Positions 12,958 to 19,105 of a stretch of 23,255 nt of DNA are shown piece by piece; position 1 is the stretch's first letter; each line of letters starts with the position of its first letter. Source of the DNA: a virus; IMG/VR virus record IMGVR_UViG_3300012001_000271, positions 1-23,255 of that record, one strand, 5' to 3'. A program made the position numbers and the translations under genes. The notes beneath the pieces are model-generated. The model made no database searches and was not told the DNA's origin. It worked only from the letters and a program-made list of their open reading frames with translations.

Positions 12958-15067
12958 GTGTCAACTGGTCGGTGTAGATCATGTTCATGTACTGGACGAC
13001 ATGTTCCTGTTGTGCCTCAGTGAGGTGGTTGTAGGTCAGGGCATCCAGAAGCGGGTAGGTGTTCCCGGTATCGGGTTCCTCAAAGTCATCTGCTTCAGGA
13101 AGCGATACCGAAACGTCGGACATGCCGAGGCTGCTGACTGCCCTAAAGATGTAAATTGCTTCCTCATTGAGCCCCTCGGCCTCATCACTCGTGGCGGAGA
13201 CGAGCGTGCGTACGTCCTCATCCAGAATACGGTCGATCATCTCCTGCGGGAGACCCTTCAGCCGTCGGTTGGCAGTGTGATCCAGTGACCGGTTCCGGTG
13301 GTGCAGCACCTCAGGTGTCATCAGGGCATCGATGCGTGCCTGAGCCTCAGGACCTATACTTGTCAGGCTACGCAGGCCAGCGATGTCCTTGGTCCGGGCA
13401 AGGAATGACTCCAAGGACCGCGTCTTCGGGATGAAGACAACAGAGGCACCGTCACCGAGAAGAAGCCGCAGACCGTCTACAAGGCTAGACGCCCCGTAAG
13501 ACTTGCCGTCGAAAGCCTCACGGAAAGGGATAGGCACAATCATCTGGGAAGCGTGGATGTAGTAAGAGTCAGCGGGAATCGCGTCATACGCGGTTCGGGC
13601 GATCTTGCCCTCATCAAGATCCAGTACGGCGTACTCCATCTTGGCGGGGCGGTCCCGGGTTTCCTTAGGCAGCAGGGCACGCTGGGCTGCCCGCTCGGCC
13701 TTGCGGTGATCCTTCACCCGCTGGATCATGTCATCGAAATCTTCGAAAGTGATGTGCGGGTGTTCGGTAACCCACTCGTTATCCAGTTCGTCCAATTCGG
13801 CACGGAAGTGGAAGACTACCGTACCAGACAGGTTCTCCATAAGCATGTAGTCCGAGATGTAGTTGCTGACACGCTTGTACTTGTCAAAGGACTGGCCGGT
13901 GACAATGATCCGCTGAGCCTTGGTAGCCAGCGACAGTGCGTAGGTGCTGCCGTGGGAGGACTTATCCCAAGAGGTGCGTTTGATTGTGCTTGAGGGGGTC
14001 GCGGTCTTAATCTCGGTGACGATGTCCTCACCACGCCACTGCAGCGTGATTCCAAGACGGTCGGACCAGCTCTTGGCCAGATCATAGACCTCAAAACGGC
14101 TCTCGACAGCATCCACGGCAGTCTGGGCAGTCTGCTTGACGGACTCCATGTACTCCTCGATCAGGAGATCGATCAGGGTATTGGTCTTGTCGTTGAACAG
14201 CAGGCCCTCACGGTTCGGGGTCAGATCGACAGCACCGATCGGGACCTTGAAGTAGACCGGAATGCTGCGGAGCTGGTAGGTGGACGAGATGCCGAGACGC
14301 TCTGACGCCTCTTCGATGTTCTCCGTCGTCAGGGCGTAGGCGACCTGACCCATGATCACATACGACGTACCGTAGGACCGAGAGATGTCTACGTAGGCAT
14401 CCACGCCGGGGGCTGAAATATCCTCCAGCTTGGTGACCGAGTCGAAGATGGAGGTGGGGGCGTAGCCGTCCACAAGCACCATGCCGGGATCCACGAAGCG
14501 GAAGAACTCACGGGCCTTGGAGTTGAAGGAGTAAGGATCATCGACCGGGATGGAAACCGTAACACCGTTGGCGTCTTCGGTCTCAAGGACGGAGACGACG
14601 GACATGGTGTTGATACCGGACGCTGACTTCTGGACCAGCACGGTCGCCTTGACGCCATCCTTGATGGTCACCAGCGTGAACTGGTTGGCAATGGCGAGGG
14701 CCGACTTGGCCCCGAGACCGAAGGCACCGATCTGGTCGTTGGAGCCGCGCTTGGTGGATGCACCGTACTGAGAGTAGATGTTGTTGATGTCATCGACACT
14801 CATGCCGACACCGAAGTCCTGTACAACATACATGTTGTTGTAGCTGGTGGGCAGGCTAACCTCTACAGGGGCGGTCTGTCCTGCCATCACGTGTGAGTCA
14901 AGGCCGTTGGTGAAGTATTCCCGGATCACGGCGAGCTTGGGGTCGTTGTACATGTTGGAGAGAGTCTTCATCAGGTGGGCCATGCCCTCCTTGCTGATCA
15001 CCATTTCGGTGGTAGCACCGACAGGCATGTTGGTGATGACGGTGGTTACATCTGCTTCAATGATCAT
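12944..15067 (-). CDS. rIIA: rIIA-like protein with GHKL ATPase domain
   Basis: A 707-residue protein. The GHKL (Bergerat) ATP-binding fold is clear: the N box is IREYFTNGLDSH (E50, N54, D57), the G1 box is QDFGVGMS (D84), then ASTKRG, and the glycine-rich loop is IGAFGLGAKSALA (about 113-125). RIIA proteins of T4-like phages have this domain followed by long poorly conserved parts. The ATG at 15067 is chosen because AAAGGA lies just upstream and the CCAACGAC box is in place; the longer frame from 15115 would start before the promoter. The rIIA-rIIB order is the same as in T4. Confidence 0.87.
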   Translation of the reverse strand: MIIEADVTTVITNMPVGATTEMVISKEGMAHLMKTLSNMYNDPKLAVIREYFTNGLDSHVMAGQTAPVEVSLPTSYNNMYVVQDFGVGMSVDDINNIYSQYGASTKRGSNDQIGAFGLGAKSALAIANQFTLVTIKDGVKATVLVQKSASGINTMSVVSVLETEDANGVTVSIPVDDPYSFNSKAREFFRFVDPGMVLVDGYAPTSIFDSVTKLEDISAPGVDAYVDISRSYGTSYVIMGQVAYALTTENIEEASERLGISSTYQLRSIPVYFKVPIGAVDLTPNREGLLFNDKTNTLIDLLIEEYMESVKQTAQTAVDAVESRFEVYDLAKSWSDRLGITLQWRGEDIVTEIKTATPSSTIKRTSWDKSSHGSTYALSLATKAQRIIVTGQSFDKYKRVSNYISDYMLMENLSGTVVFHFRAELDELDNEWVTEHPHITFEDFDDMIQRVKDHRKAERAAQRALLPKETRDRPAKMEYAVLDLDEGKIARTAYDAIPADSYYIHASQMIVPIPFREAFDGKSYGASSLVDGLRLLLGDGASVVFIPKTRSLESFLARTKDIAGLRSLTSIGPEAQARIDALMTPEVLHHRNRSLDHTANRRLKGLPQEMIDRILDEDVRTLVSATSDEAEGLNEEAIYIFRAVSSLGMSDVSVSLPEADDFEEPDTGNTYPLLDALTYNHLTEAQQEHVVQYMNMIYTDQLTLVDV

Positions 15068-15079
15068 TTCTTGTCCTTT

Positions 15080-15087
15080 GTCGTTGG
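15080..15087 (-). promoter_or_regulatory. CCAACGAC leader box of rIIA
   Basis: Exact CCAACGAC, 12 nt before the ATG, running straight into AAAGGA. Confidence 0.6.
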
Positions 15088-15104
15088 TATGTCTTGTAGT
15101 AACT

Positions 15105-15133
15105 ACTATACACACCTAAGCATGGGCGTGCAA
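15105..15133 (-). promoter_or_regulatory. Promoter of rIIA
   Basis: Minus strand -35 TTGCAC (15128-15133), 17-bp spacer, -10 TATAGT (15105-15110) preceded by TGTG. The leader is about 31 nt. Confidence 0.6.
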
Positions 15134-15140
15134 CCCTTGA

Positions 15141-15392
15141 CTACTTTTCCGGGAAGAGTTTCAAAAATATACGGGCGTGAAGATGGACAGCGCTAGTCCT
15201 CTTGCTGGGCATCCCTCCAGTGCACTTCTCCCAGTTCACGGCCATGGTGGGTGTGTCATGGCCTAAATACATGCGAGAGCTGAACTCCGCCACAGTTCCG
15301 ACCCTAACCTGTTCTTCCCTGAAAACCACGACAACCCTGTCCCCAACGGAGACAAGGTTGCCGAGAAAATCAGGTACTTGCTGATCAGGCAT
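15141..15392 (-). CDS. Small beta-rich hypothetical protein
   Basis: An 83-residue protein starting MPDQQVPDFLGNLVSVGDRVVVVFREEQVRVGTV in two adjacent pieces of beta-strand pattern. VGDRVVV and VRVGTVAEF resemble the SH3-like barrels of small phage proteins; I do not recognise a family. The ATG at 15392 overlaps the end of the VWA gene by 8 nt, so it is coupled to that gene. The ribosome binding site is weak. The rIIA promoter starts 8 nt past its stop. Confidence 0.65.
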   Translation of the reverse strand: MPDQQVPDFLGNLVSVGDRVVVVFREEQVRVGTVAEFSSRMYLGHDTPTMAVNWEKCTGGMPSKRTSAVHLHARIFLKLFPEK

Positions 15393-15987
15393 TAGTGAAG
15401 CTGGCGATCCCACCACTACGGGTCGTAGTGGCGTAGTTGGATAGCAGCGTCGATGCGTTCGCAACGCCAATGGTGGAAGCGTCGTAGGTCAGCGACGCGC
15501 CTTTACGGAGCCCGAAGGACTCCCCGGCGAGGACGGCGTCCTGATTGGCACCAAGGAATACGTAGCTCCAGTTGTAGGTGTCCTGCTGCTCGGTGATGAG
15601 CGCCTTGACGTCTGCCTTGGTGGCTTCTCGGCTGGAGTTTTCGTGGCCGTCTGTGACGATGACTGCCATGACTGTGCCGGGGCGCTCATCTTCGGGAAGT
15701 GCGGAGAGTGTCTCACCAAACTTACTGGTGGCCTGTACGATGGCATCGTGCAGTGATGTCCCGCCTTTGGGCACGATCTTGATGTCGGCATCCGCTGCAG
15801 CGACCAAGGAGGTCGGGTAGCGGAAGTTTGTATCGAAGTAGGCCACGTCCACGGTCAGCTTGCCGGGTAGCTTGGACTGTTCTTCGAGGAGTGTGTTGAT
15901 TCCGCCTTCCATGTCCTTGGCAATGCTGTACATGGAGCCGGATTCATCGATGATGAAGAGAAGAGCAGTGTAGTTAGGGTTCGTCAT
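15385..15987 (-). CDS. VWA (von Willebrand factor A) domain protein
   Basis: A 200-residue protein that is almost only a VWA domain. The MIDAS metal-binding motif is DESGSM at residues 14-19, with the second ligand in PKGGTSLHDAI and the third in VIVTDGHEN. VWA domains bind partner proteins through a divalent metal; phage copies are found near rII-type and stress genes, with no settled role. The ATG at 15987 has AAAGGA and an exact CCAACGAC box upstream. The longer open frame to 16134 runs through tRNA-Tyr and is rejected. Confidence 0.88.
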   Translation of the reverse strand: MTNPNYTALLFIIDESGSMYSIAKDMEGGINTLLEEQSKLPGKLTVDVAYFDTNFRYPTSLVAAADADIKIVPKGGTSLHDAIVQATSKFGETLSALPEDERPGTVMAVIVTDGHENSSREATKADVKALITEQQDTYNWSYVFLGANQDAVLAGESFGLRKGASLTYDASTIGVANASTLLSNYATTTRSGGIASFTNA

Positions 15988-15998
15988 TGGTATCCTTT

Positions 15999-16006
15999 GT
16001 CGTTGG
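15999..16006 (-). promoter_or_regulatory. CCAACGAC leader box of the VWA gene
   Basis: Exact CCAACGAC, 11 nt before the ATG, running straight into AAAGGA. Confidence 0.55.
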
Positions 16007-16027
16007 GCTATCTGAAAAACTTGGTGC

Positions 16028-16064
16028 AGGATCCTTTCACTTAGATCATAAGTGAAAGGATCCT
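16028..16064 (-). other. Long hairpin at the 3' end of the tRNA cluster
   Basis: Perfect 16-bp stem (16028-16043 with 16049-16064) and a 5-nt loop, just past tRNA-Tyr. No T run follows directly; TTTTT comes 9 nt later on the minus strand. It could be a terminator or an RNA processing stem. Confidence 0.6.
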
Positions 16065-16067
16065 TCG

Positions 16068-16154
16068 TGACGGCAGAGGGAATCGAACCCCCGGGGGACA
16101 TTACATCGCCAGATTTACAGTCTGGTGCCACCAACCAACAGTAGCCCTACCGCC
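16068..16154 (-). tRNA. tRNA-Tyr (anticodon GTA), long variable arm
   Basis: 87 nt. Acceptor GGCGGTA/TGCCGTC with wobble pairs, anticodon stem CCAGA/TCTGG with loop CTGTAAA, long variable arm, T arm GGGGG-TTCGATT-CCCTC, discriminator A. Confidence 0.92.
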
Positions 16155-16242
16155 TTGGTATGGGCACCTTGCGGCGGCTAATCCCATCTTGAGTGGAGAG
16201 CTCCCTCTACCCTTAGCTGGGTCGCAGAGTGGGTTCCACTTG
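16155..16242 (-). other. tRNA spacer, 88 nt, no clear gene
   Basis: It contains a D-arm-like AGCT...AGCT fold and a loop CTCAAGA, but no T arm or acceptor stem. I cannot support a tRNA. Confidence 0.3.
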
Positions 16243-16325
16243 GGTGATTGACGGGACTTGAACCCGCATGTCCTTGGACACTAGGACCACAACCTAGCGC
16301 GGCTACCAATTTCGCCACAACCACC
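16243..16325 (-). tRNA. tRNA with His anticodon (GTG) on a class II Leu-type body
   Basis: 83 nt including an encoded G-1. Acceptor GTGGTTG/CAATCAC, with G-1 facing C73, the bacterial tRNA-His identity pair. Anticodon stem CTAGG/CCTAG with loop TTGTGGT. The core TGGCGAAATTGGTAG, the 12-13 nt variable arm (TGTCCAAGGACAT) and TGCGGG-TTCAAGT-CCCG are typical of tRNA-Leu, not of tRNA-His. Confidence 0.85.
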
Positions 16326-16329
16326 ATGA

Positions 16330-16420
16330 GGTGTAGAGTCCGGTCTGCTGTAACGAACCGGCGACCGATTCGCCAACTTCGGAAGGGCTACAGCCTGCCG
16401 AGAAGGTAACGATCTACACC
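16330..16420 (-). ncRNA. 91-nt folded element of tRNA size, identity unknown
   Basis: Outer 8-bp stem GGTGTAGA/TCTACACC, an inner GGCGA-ATCGG-TCGCC hairpin, a GGC-TGTA-GCC hairpin, and a GCCGG-TTCG start of a T-arm-like part that is not closed by a normal 7-nt loop. It lies between tRNA-Asp and the His/Leu tRNA. It may be a degenerate or interrupted tRNA, or a different structured RNA. Confidence 0.35.
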
Positions 16421-16423
16421 ACG

Positions 16424-16498
16424 CGCCTACGAAGGGATTTGAACCCTCGACCTCATCCGTGACAGGGATGCGAACACTCCAGACTGTTCTACGTAAGC
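16424..16498 (-). tRNA. tRNA-Asp (anticodon GTC)
   Basis: 75 nt. Acceptor GCTTACG/CGTAGGC, D arm GAAC/GTTC, anticodon stem CATCC/GGATG with loop CTGTCAC, T arm GAGGG-TTCAAAT-CCCTT, discriminator G as expected for Asp. Confidence 0.92.
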
Positions 16499-16579
16499 AA
16501 GTGCCGGTCCTAGCGGCTGTGCGAATTGGGTCCGCCACTCCTGTTGGGATGATTAACGTCGTCGCCGAGTTATATTGCG
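16499..16579 (-). other. tRNA spacer, 81 nt, nothing assigned
   Basis: GC-rich, with short inverted repeats (GCCG/CGGC), but no cloverleaf or ORF that I can support. Confidence 0.3.
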
Positions 16580-16652
16580 TGGAGCCTGTGGGTTACGATC
16601 CCACTGCCTCCTGCTTGCAAAGCAGGCGCTCTTCCGATTGAGCTAAGGCCCC
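16580..16652 (-). tRNA. tRNA-Ala (anticodon TGC) with unusual T loop
   Basis: 73 nt. Acceptor GGGGCCT/AGGCTCC (one G-U), D arm GCTC/GAGC, anticodon stem CCTGC/GCAGG with loop TTTGCAA, T stem GTGGG/CCCAC. The T loop is ATCGTAA, not TTCGANN. Confidence 0.92.
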
Positions 16653-16822
16653 AGTTGCTCTCTTGTCAGAGAGCCGGGTTCACGGTTCTTTCCCGTGTGT
16701 CATTCCATATTACATTGGACATGCTGTCAGTTGTGAACTCTGACACTTTTGATTCAATACATTGATGATTGGGTCATCAGCCTGTTGTGCATGATTGACA
16801 TAGGATGCCTCCCTGTGAATCG
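16653..16822 (-). other. Largest tRNA spacer, 170 nt, with processing-type hairpins
   Basis: Hairpins GCTCTCT-tgtc-AGAGAGC (16657-16674) and CACGG-7 nt-CCGTG (about 16681-16697). A 15-codon ORF starting near 16803 (MSIMHNRLMTQSSMY) has a good GGGAGG site before it, but nothing else supports it. Confidence 0.35.
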
Positions 16823-16906
16823 CTCTCACGGTAGGAATCGAACCTACGGTGTCTTTCGAAACAGATTAACAGTCTGTCGCACCCAGCCAACAGGTGCCCC
16901 GTGAGA
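16823..16906 (-). tRNA. tRNA-Asn (anticodon GTT) with long variable arm
   Basis: 84 nt. Acceptor TCTCACG/CGTGAGA (T1-A72), D stem GCAC/GTGC, anticodon stem ACAGA/TCTGT with loop CTGTTAA, 13-nt variable region TTCGAAAGACACC, T arm GTAGG-TTCGATT-CCTAC, discriminator G. The D loop and anticodon arm resemble the tRNA-Tyr at 16068. Confidence 0.88.
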
Positions 16907-16967
16907 ATATGAATTTTCGCCCTACAGGCAGGTACCGACCCTCTCGGGTATCCAACGGCAACTTTCG
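16907..16967 (-). other. tRNA spacer, 61 nt
   Basis: A small ACCC-GAGA-GGGT hairpin is the only structure seen. Confidence 0.3.
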
Positions 16968-17041
16968 TTACGGAGATCGGATTTGAACCGATGATCTTCG
17001 GGTTATGAGCCCAACGGGATACCGAACTTCCCCACTCCGTG
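16968..17041 (-). tRNA. Initiator tRNA-fMet (anticodon CAT)
   Basis: 74 nt. The first acceptor pair is a C1-A72 mismatch (CACGGAG/CTCCGTA), and the anticodon stem ends in three G-C pairs around loop CTCATAA (TTGGG/CCCGA). Both are hallmarks of the bacterial initiator tRNA. T arm ATCGG-TTCAAAT-CCGAT, discriminator A. Confidence 0.93.
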
Positions 17042-17053
17042 CTGTGTATATCT

Positions 17054-17083
17054 ATAGTACCATACACAAAGACACCGTGTCAA
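17054..17083 (-). promoter_or_regulatory. Promoter of the tRNA cluster
   Basis: Minus strand -35 TTGACA (17078-17083), 18-bp spacer, -10 TACTAT (17054-17059). The -35 box is built from the arm of the preceding terminator. Transcription would start about 6 nt before tRNA-fMet. Confidence 0.55.
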
Positions 17084-17101
17084 CTACCCGACACGGTGTC
17101 T
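17065..17101 (-). terminator. Terminator after the lipoprotein gene
   Basis: Perfect 12-bp stem AGACACCGTGTC/GACACGGTGTCT (17070-17081 with 17090-17101), 8-nt loop, then TTTGTG on the minus strand. Confidence 0.75.
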
Positions 17102-17112
17102 CCGTGTAGCGG

Positions 17113-17676
17113 TTATTTCAATTGGCCTGCCGTGTTGGAAGGCTTGGCATTGGCGTCAATGGTGATGAGCGGCTTGGAGGTTAGGCTCACGGGGGCATCG
17201 GAGTATTGGATGAGTCCGTTCCACGTGATCATCTGGCCGGTCGTGGTGAAGAAGAAGACACCGGGCTCAGACGGTCCAGAGGATCCGTCGTCGCCCATCG
17301 ACTCTGTGACGGGGTTCCCGGTGTAGCCGGTGTTGATGTTCTGGGTGTTGGTCAGCTGTGAGGCGTTGGATGAGACCTTGCCCTTGATGACATAGCTGGC
17401 AATGATCTGGCCGTTCTGGGTCAGCTCGTTGACGTAACCGATCTTGTTGGGGTCGTTCAGGCGCAGTAGCTTCTCCCGCAGGTTGGCACGCTCCGCCGAA
17501 TCGTTCATCTGTGACAGCGGATACGGCTCGGCATTGCTGAGCTTCTGTGCATACTGCTCAGTTACTTTTTGATTGGCTTCCTGCGAGCTAGGGGTACTGC
17601 CACATGCAGAAAGGGCAACAACGGCTACAGCTGCAACAGCAGCGGCTGAAAGAGCCTTAAATCGGGTAATTTTCAT
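17113..17676 (-). CDS. Phage-encoded lipoprotein
   Basis: A 187-residue protein with an n-region MKITRFK, a hydrophobic segment (about 8-22), and a lipobox VALSAC with the modified cysteine at residue 25, followed by a Ser/Pro-rich linker. The mature part contains SAERANLREKLLRLNDPNKI, then GYVNELTQNGQIIASYVIKG and KVSSNASQLT. This LNDPNKI/GKVSS pattern is known from proteins of many unrelated phages; their function is unknown. A surface lipoprotein made by a phage suggests superinfection exclusion, which is inference. It is co-transcribed with the membrane protein upstream (28-nt gap) and ends at a terminator. Confidence 0.85.
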   Translation of the reverse strand: MKITRFKALSAAAVAAVAVVALSACGSTPSSQEANQKVTEQYAQKLSNAEPYPLSQMNDSAERANLREKLLRLNDPNKIGYVNELTQNGQIIASYVIKGKVSSNASQLTNTQNINTGYTGNPVTESMGDDGSSGPSEPGVFFFTTTGQMITWNGLIQYSDAPVSLTSKPLITIDANAKPSNTAGQLK

Positions 17677-17704
17677 GATCTTCTTTCGTCGTTTTGGTTG
17701 GTAA

Positions 17705-18214
17705 TTACGGTGCTGGTGGTGCTACGGGCAGGCTTATCGGGCTGTCACAGGCTGTAGGGTCGTAACCCCACGGGAGCTGCGAGTCTTTGAACTTGGCAGA
17801 CGTGTAAGCCTTGGAATCGTTGTTATACTGGGCTACATTGGCTCGGCAGAGTTGAAGAGGGCCGTTGTAGTTGTTCTGGAGGCTCGTCCGCTGCTCCGAG
17901 ATGTTGAAAGGCTCATCCTTGGAGATCGGCATGGCCTTGTTGAAGTCATCCAGCTGCTGTTTGGCCGTTGCAACGTTCTGTGACTGCGAACGGATGTCCT
18001 TATCCAGCGTCCAGAAGTGGGTATACTGGTCGATCCGGTTGGTACCCGAGTTGATCTGCTGGATCGCGTCGCCTTGACCCCGAATATCACTGGTGGCCAC
18101 CGAAACACCCCAAATTACCGCACCGATGGCCATAAATCCGAGGATGACGGCGAGGATGATCCCAAACCCGCCACCAAGAATCTTCGCGCCGTCTTTTACA
18201 TCTTGTCGAGACAT
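17705..18214 (-). CDS. Membrane-anchored hypothetical protein, partner of the lipoprotein
   Basis: A 169-residue protein with one strong transmembrane segment at about residues 13-39 (GGGFGIILAVILGFMAIGAV and onward). The rest, about 130 residues, has mixed charged and polar sequence with NNYNGPLQLCRANVAQYNN and a second cysteine in DPTACDSPI, a possible disulfide pair outside the cell. The end is Pro-rich. No family function is known to me. It is first in a two-gene operon with the lipoprotein, with AAAGGA before the ATG and a strong promoter at 18250-18278. Confidence 0.8.
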   Translation of the reverse strand: MSRQDVKDGAKILGGGFGIILAVILGFMAIGAVIWGVSVATSDIRGQGDAIQQINSGTNRIDQYTHFWTLDKDIRSQSQNVATAKQQLDDFNKAMPISKDEPFNISEQRTSLQNNYNGPLQLCRANVAQYNNDSKAYTSAKFKDSQLPWGYDPTACDSPISLPVAPPAP

Positions 18215-18249
18215 TTTCTTCCTTTGTTTTGTGGAAACCTTATGTAATT

Positions 18250-18278
18250 ACTATACACAGAGTTGTTTTCGGTGTCAA
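18250..18278 (-). promoter_or_regulatory. Strong promoter of the membrane protein/lipoprotein operon
   Basis: Minus strand -35 TTGACA (18273-18278), 17-bp spacer, -10 TATAGT (18250-18255) preceded by CTGTG. The -35 box contains the TGA stop of the exonuclease gene. Confidence 0.72.
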
Positions 18279-18994
18279 ATGTTGTTATTGACCGTCATAA
18301 CGGGCCATTCCTGATTGATTACGGCCTCGGGATCCTTTTCCTTGCGCAAATAGCTCTGGAAGCTCCGTGCTTGGGAGGCTTTCCAGCCAATCTGCAGCAG
18401 CTGAACCTCTTCGATGGTGGTATCCGGGGTGAAATTCTTCTCGCAGATGGCTCTGGCGATGTGGAGGGCAGCCTTGCAGTCAGCATCCGCAGAGTGTGCG
18501 TTAGTCAGGTCGTAACCGTAGTGTGCAGCGGTGTCGGTCAGTTTACGGCTGCCTTTCCGGAACTTGTCCGTCGCCTTGTCGATGACTAGAGGGTCTATGA
18601 CGCGGTTGAAGGTCGGCCTCCAGTGTTGGTCCACACCAAAGCGCTTGAACTCGGCAAGAAGCAGTGTCAAGTCGAATGGTGCGTTGTAGACGACCAAAGG
18701 CACCCCAGCTTCCACCATGTCGCAGAGTGATCTGGCAATACTGAAGATACCCTCGCGGGCGTCGGTACCGTCTCGCTGGGCGATCTCAGTGGTTACTCCG
18801 TGGACATCCGAGGCTCCAGTAGGGATGTCGATGCCGGGATTCATGACCCAGTTACGTTCCTGCTGGTTTCCGTATCCATCATCATAGACCATCGAACAGG
18901 TGACGATTCGGTCGTTGAAGGAGTCTACCCCTGTCGTCTCGGTGTCGAGCGCGAGCATAGGCTTTTTCCAGAATGGTGTCATTATATCGTTCAC
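18275..18994 (-). CDS. DEDDh 3'-5' exonuclease (DnaQ/RNase T-like)
   Basis: A 239-residue protein with all DEDDh motifs: Exo I LALDTETTG (about 15-23), Exo II region VVYNAPFDLTLLLAEF (about 99-114), and Exo III HSADADCKAALHIA (about 162-175, with the His and Asp). These enzymes trim 3' ends of DNA or RNA; phage copies act in proofreading, repair or RNA turnover. The start is the GTG at 18994 or the ATG at 18982; neither has a well-spaced ribosome binding site. A small hairpin (19004-19020) lies just before the start and could affect translation. Confidence 0.85.
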   Translation of the reverse strand: MNDIMTPFWKKPMLALDTETTGVDSFNDRIVTCSMVYDDGYGNQQERNWVMNPGIDIPTGASDVHGVTTEIAQRDGTDAREGIFSIARSLCDMVEAGVPLVVYNAPFDLTLLLAEFKRFGVDQHWRPTFNRVIDPLVIDKATDKFRKGSRKLTDTAAHYGYDLTNAHSADADCKAALHIARAICEKNFTPDTTIEEVQLLQIGWKASQARSFQSYLRKEKDPEAVINQEWPVMTVNNNI

Positions 18995-19003
18995 GTACCT
19001 GTC

Positions 19004-19020
19004 CGGGGTAACGATCCCCG
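19004..19020 (-). other. Small hairpin just before the exonuclease start
   Basis: CGGGG-TAACGAT-CCCCG, 5-bp GC stem, 9 nt upstream of the GTG start, in the mRNA leader. Confidence 0.4.
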
Positions 19021-19076
19021 CTAGAGCTCCTTATGAGAGAGTTCCGGTCCCTGACACGACAGGCAATACTAATTGT

Positions 19077-19105
19077 ACTATAGATATTTACAGCTGTCTA
19101 TCCAA
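19077..19105 (-). promoter_or_regulatory. Promoter of the exonuclease gene
   Basis: Minus strand -35 TTGGAT (19100-19105), 17-bp spacer, -10 TATAGT (19077-19082). The -35 box touches the stop codon of the NlpC/P60 gene. Confidence 0.5.

Noticed and set aside
15385-16134. Longer form of the VWA protein starting upstream
   Set aside because: The added 49 residues are translated from tRNA-Tyr and a hairpin; the ATG at 15987 has a strong ribosome binding site and leader box.
16281-16538. 85-residue minus-strand open frame in the tRNA cluster
   Set aside because: It runs through the His/Leu tRNA, the folded spacer and tRNA-Asp; no ribosome binding site or protein motif.
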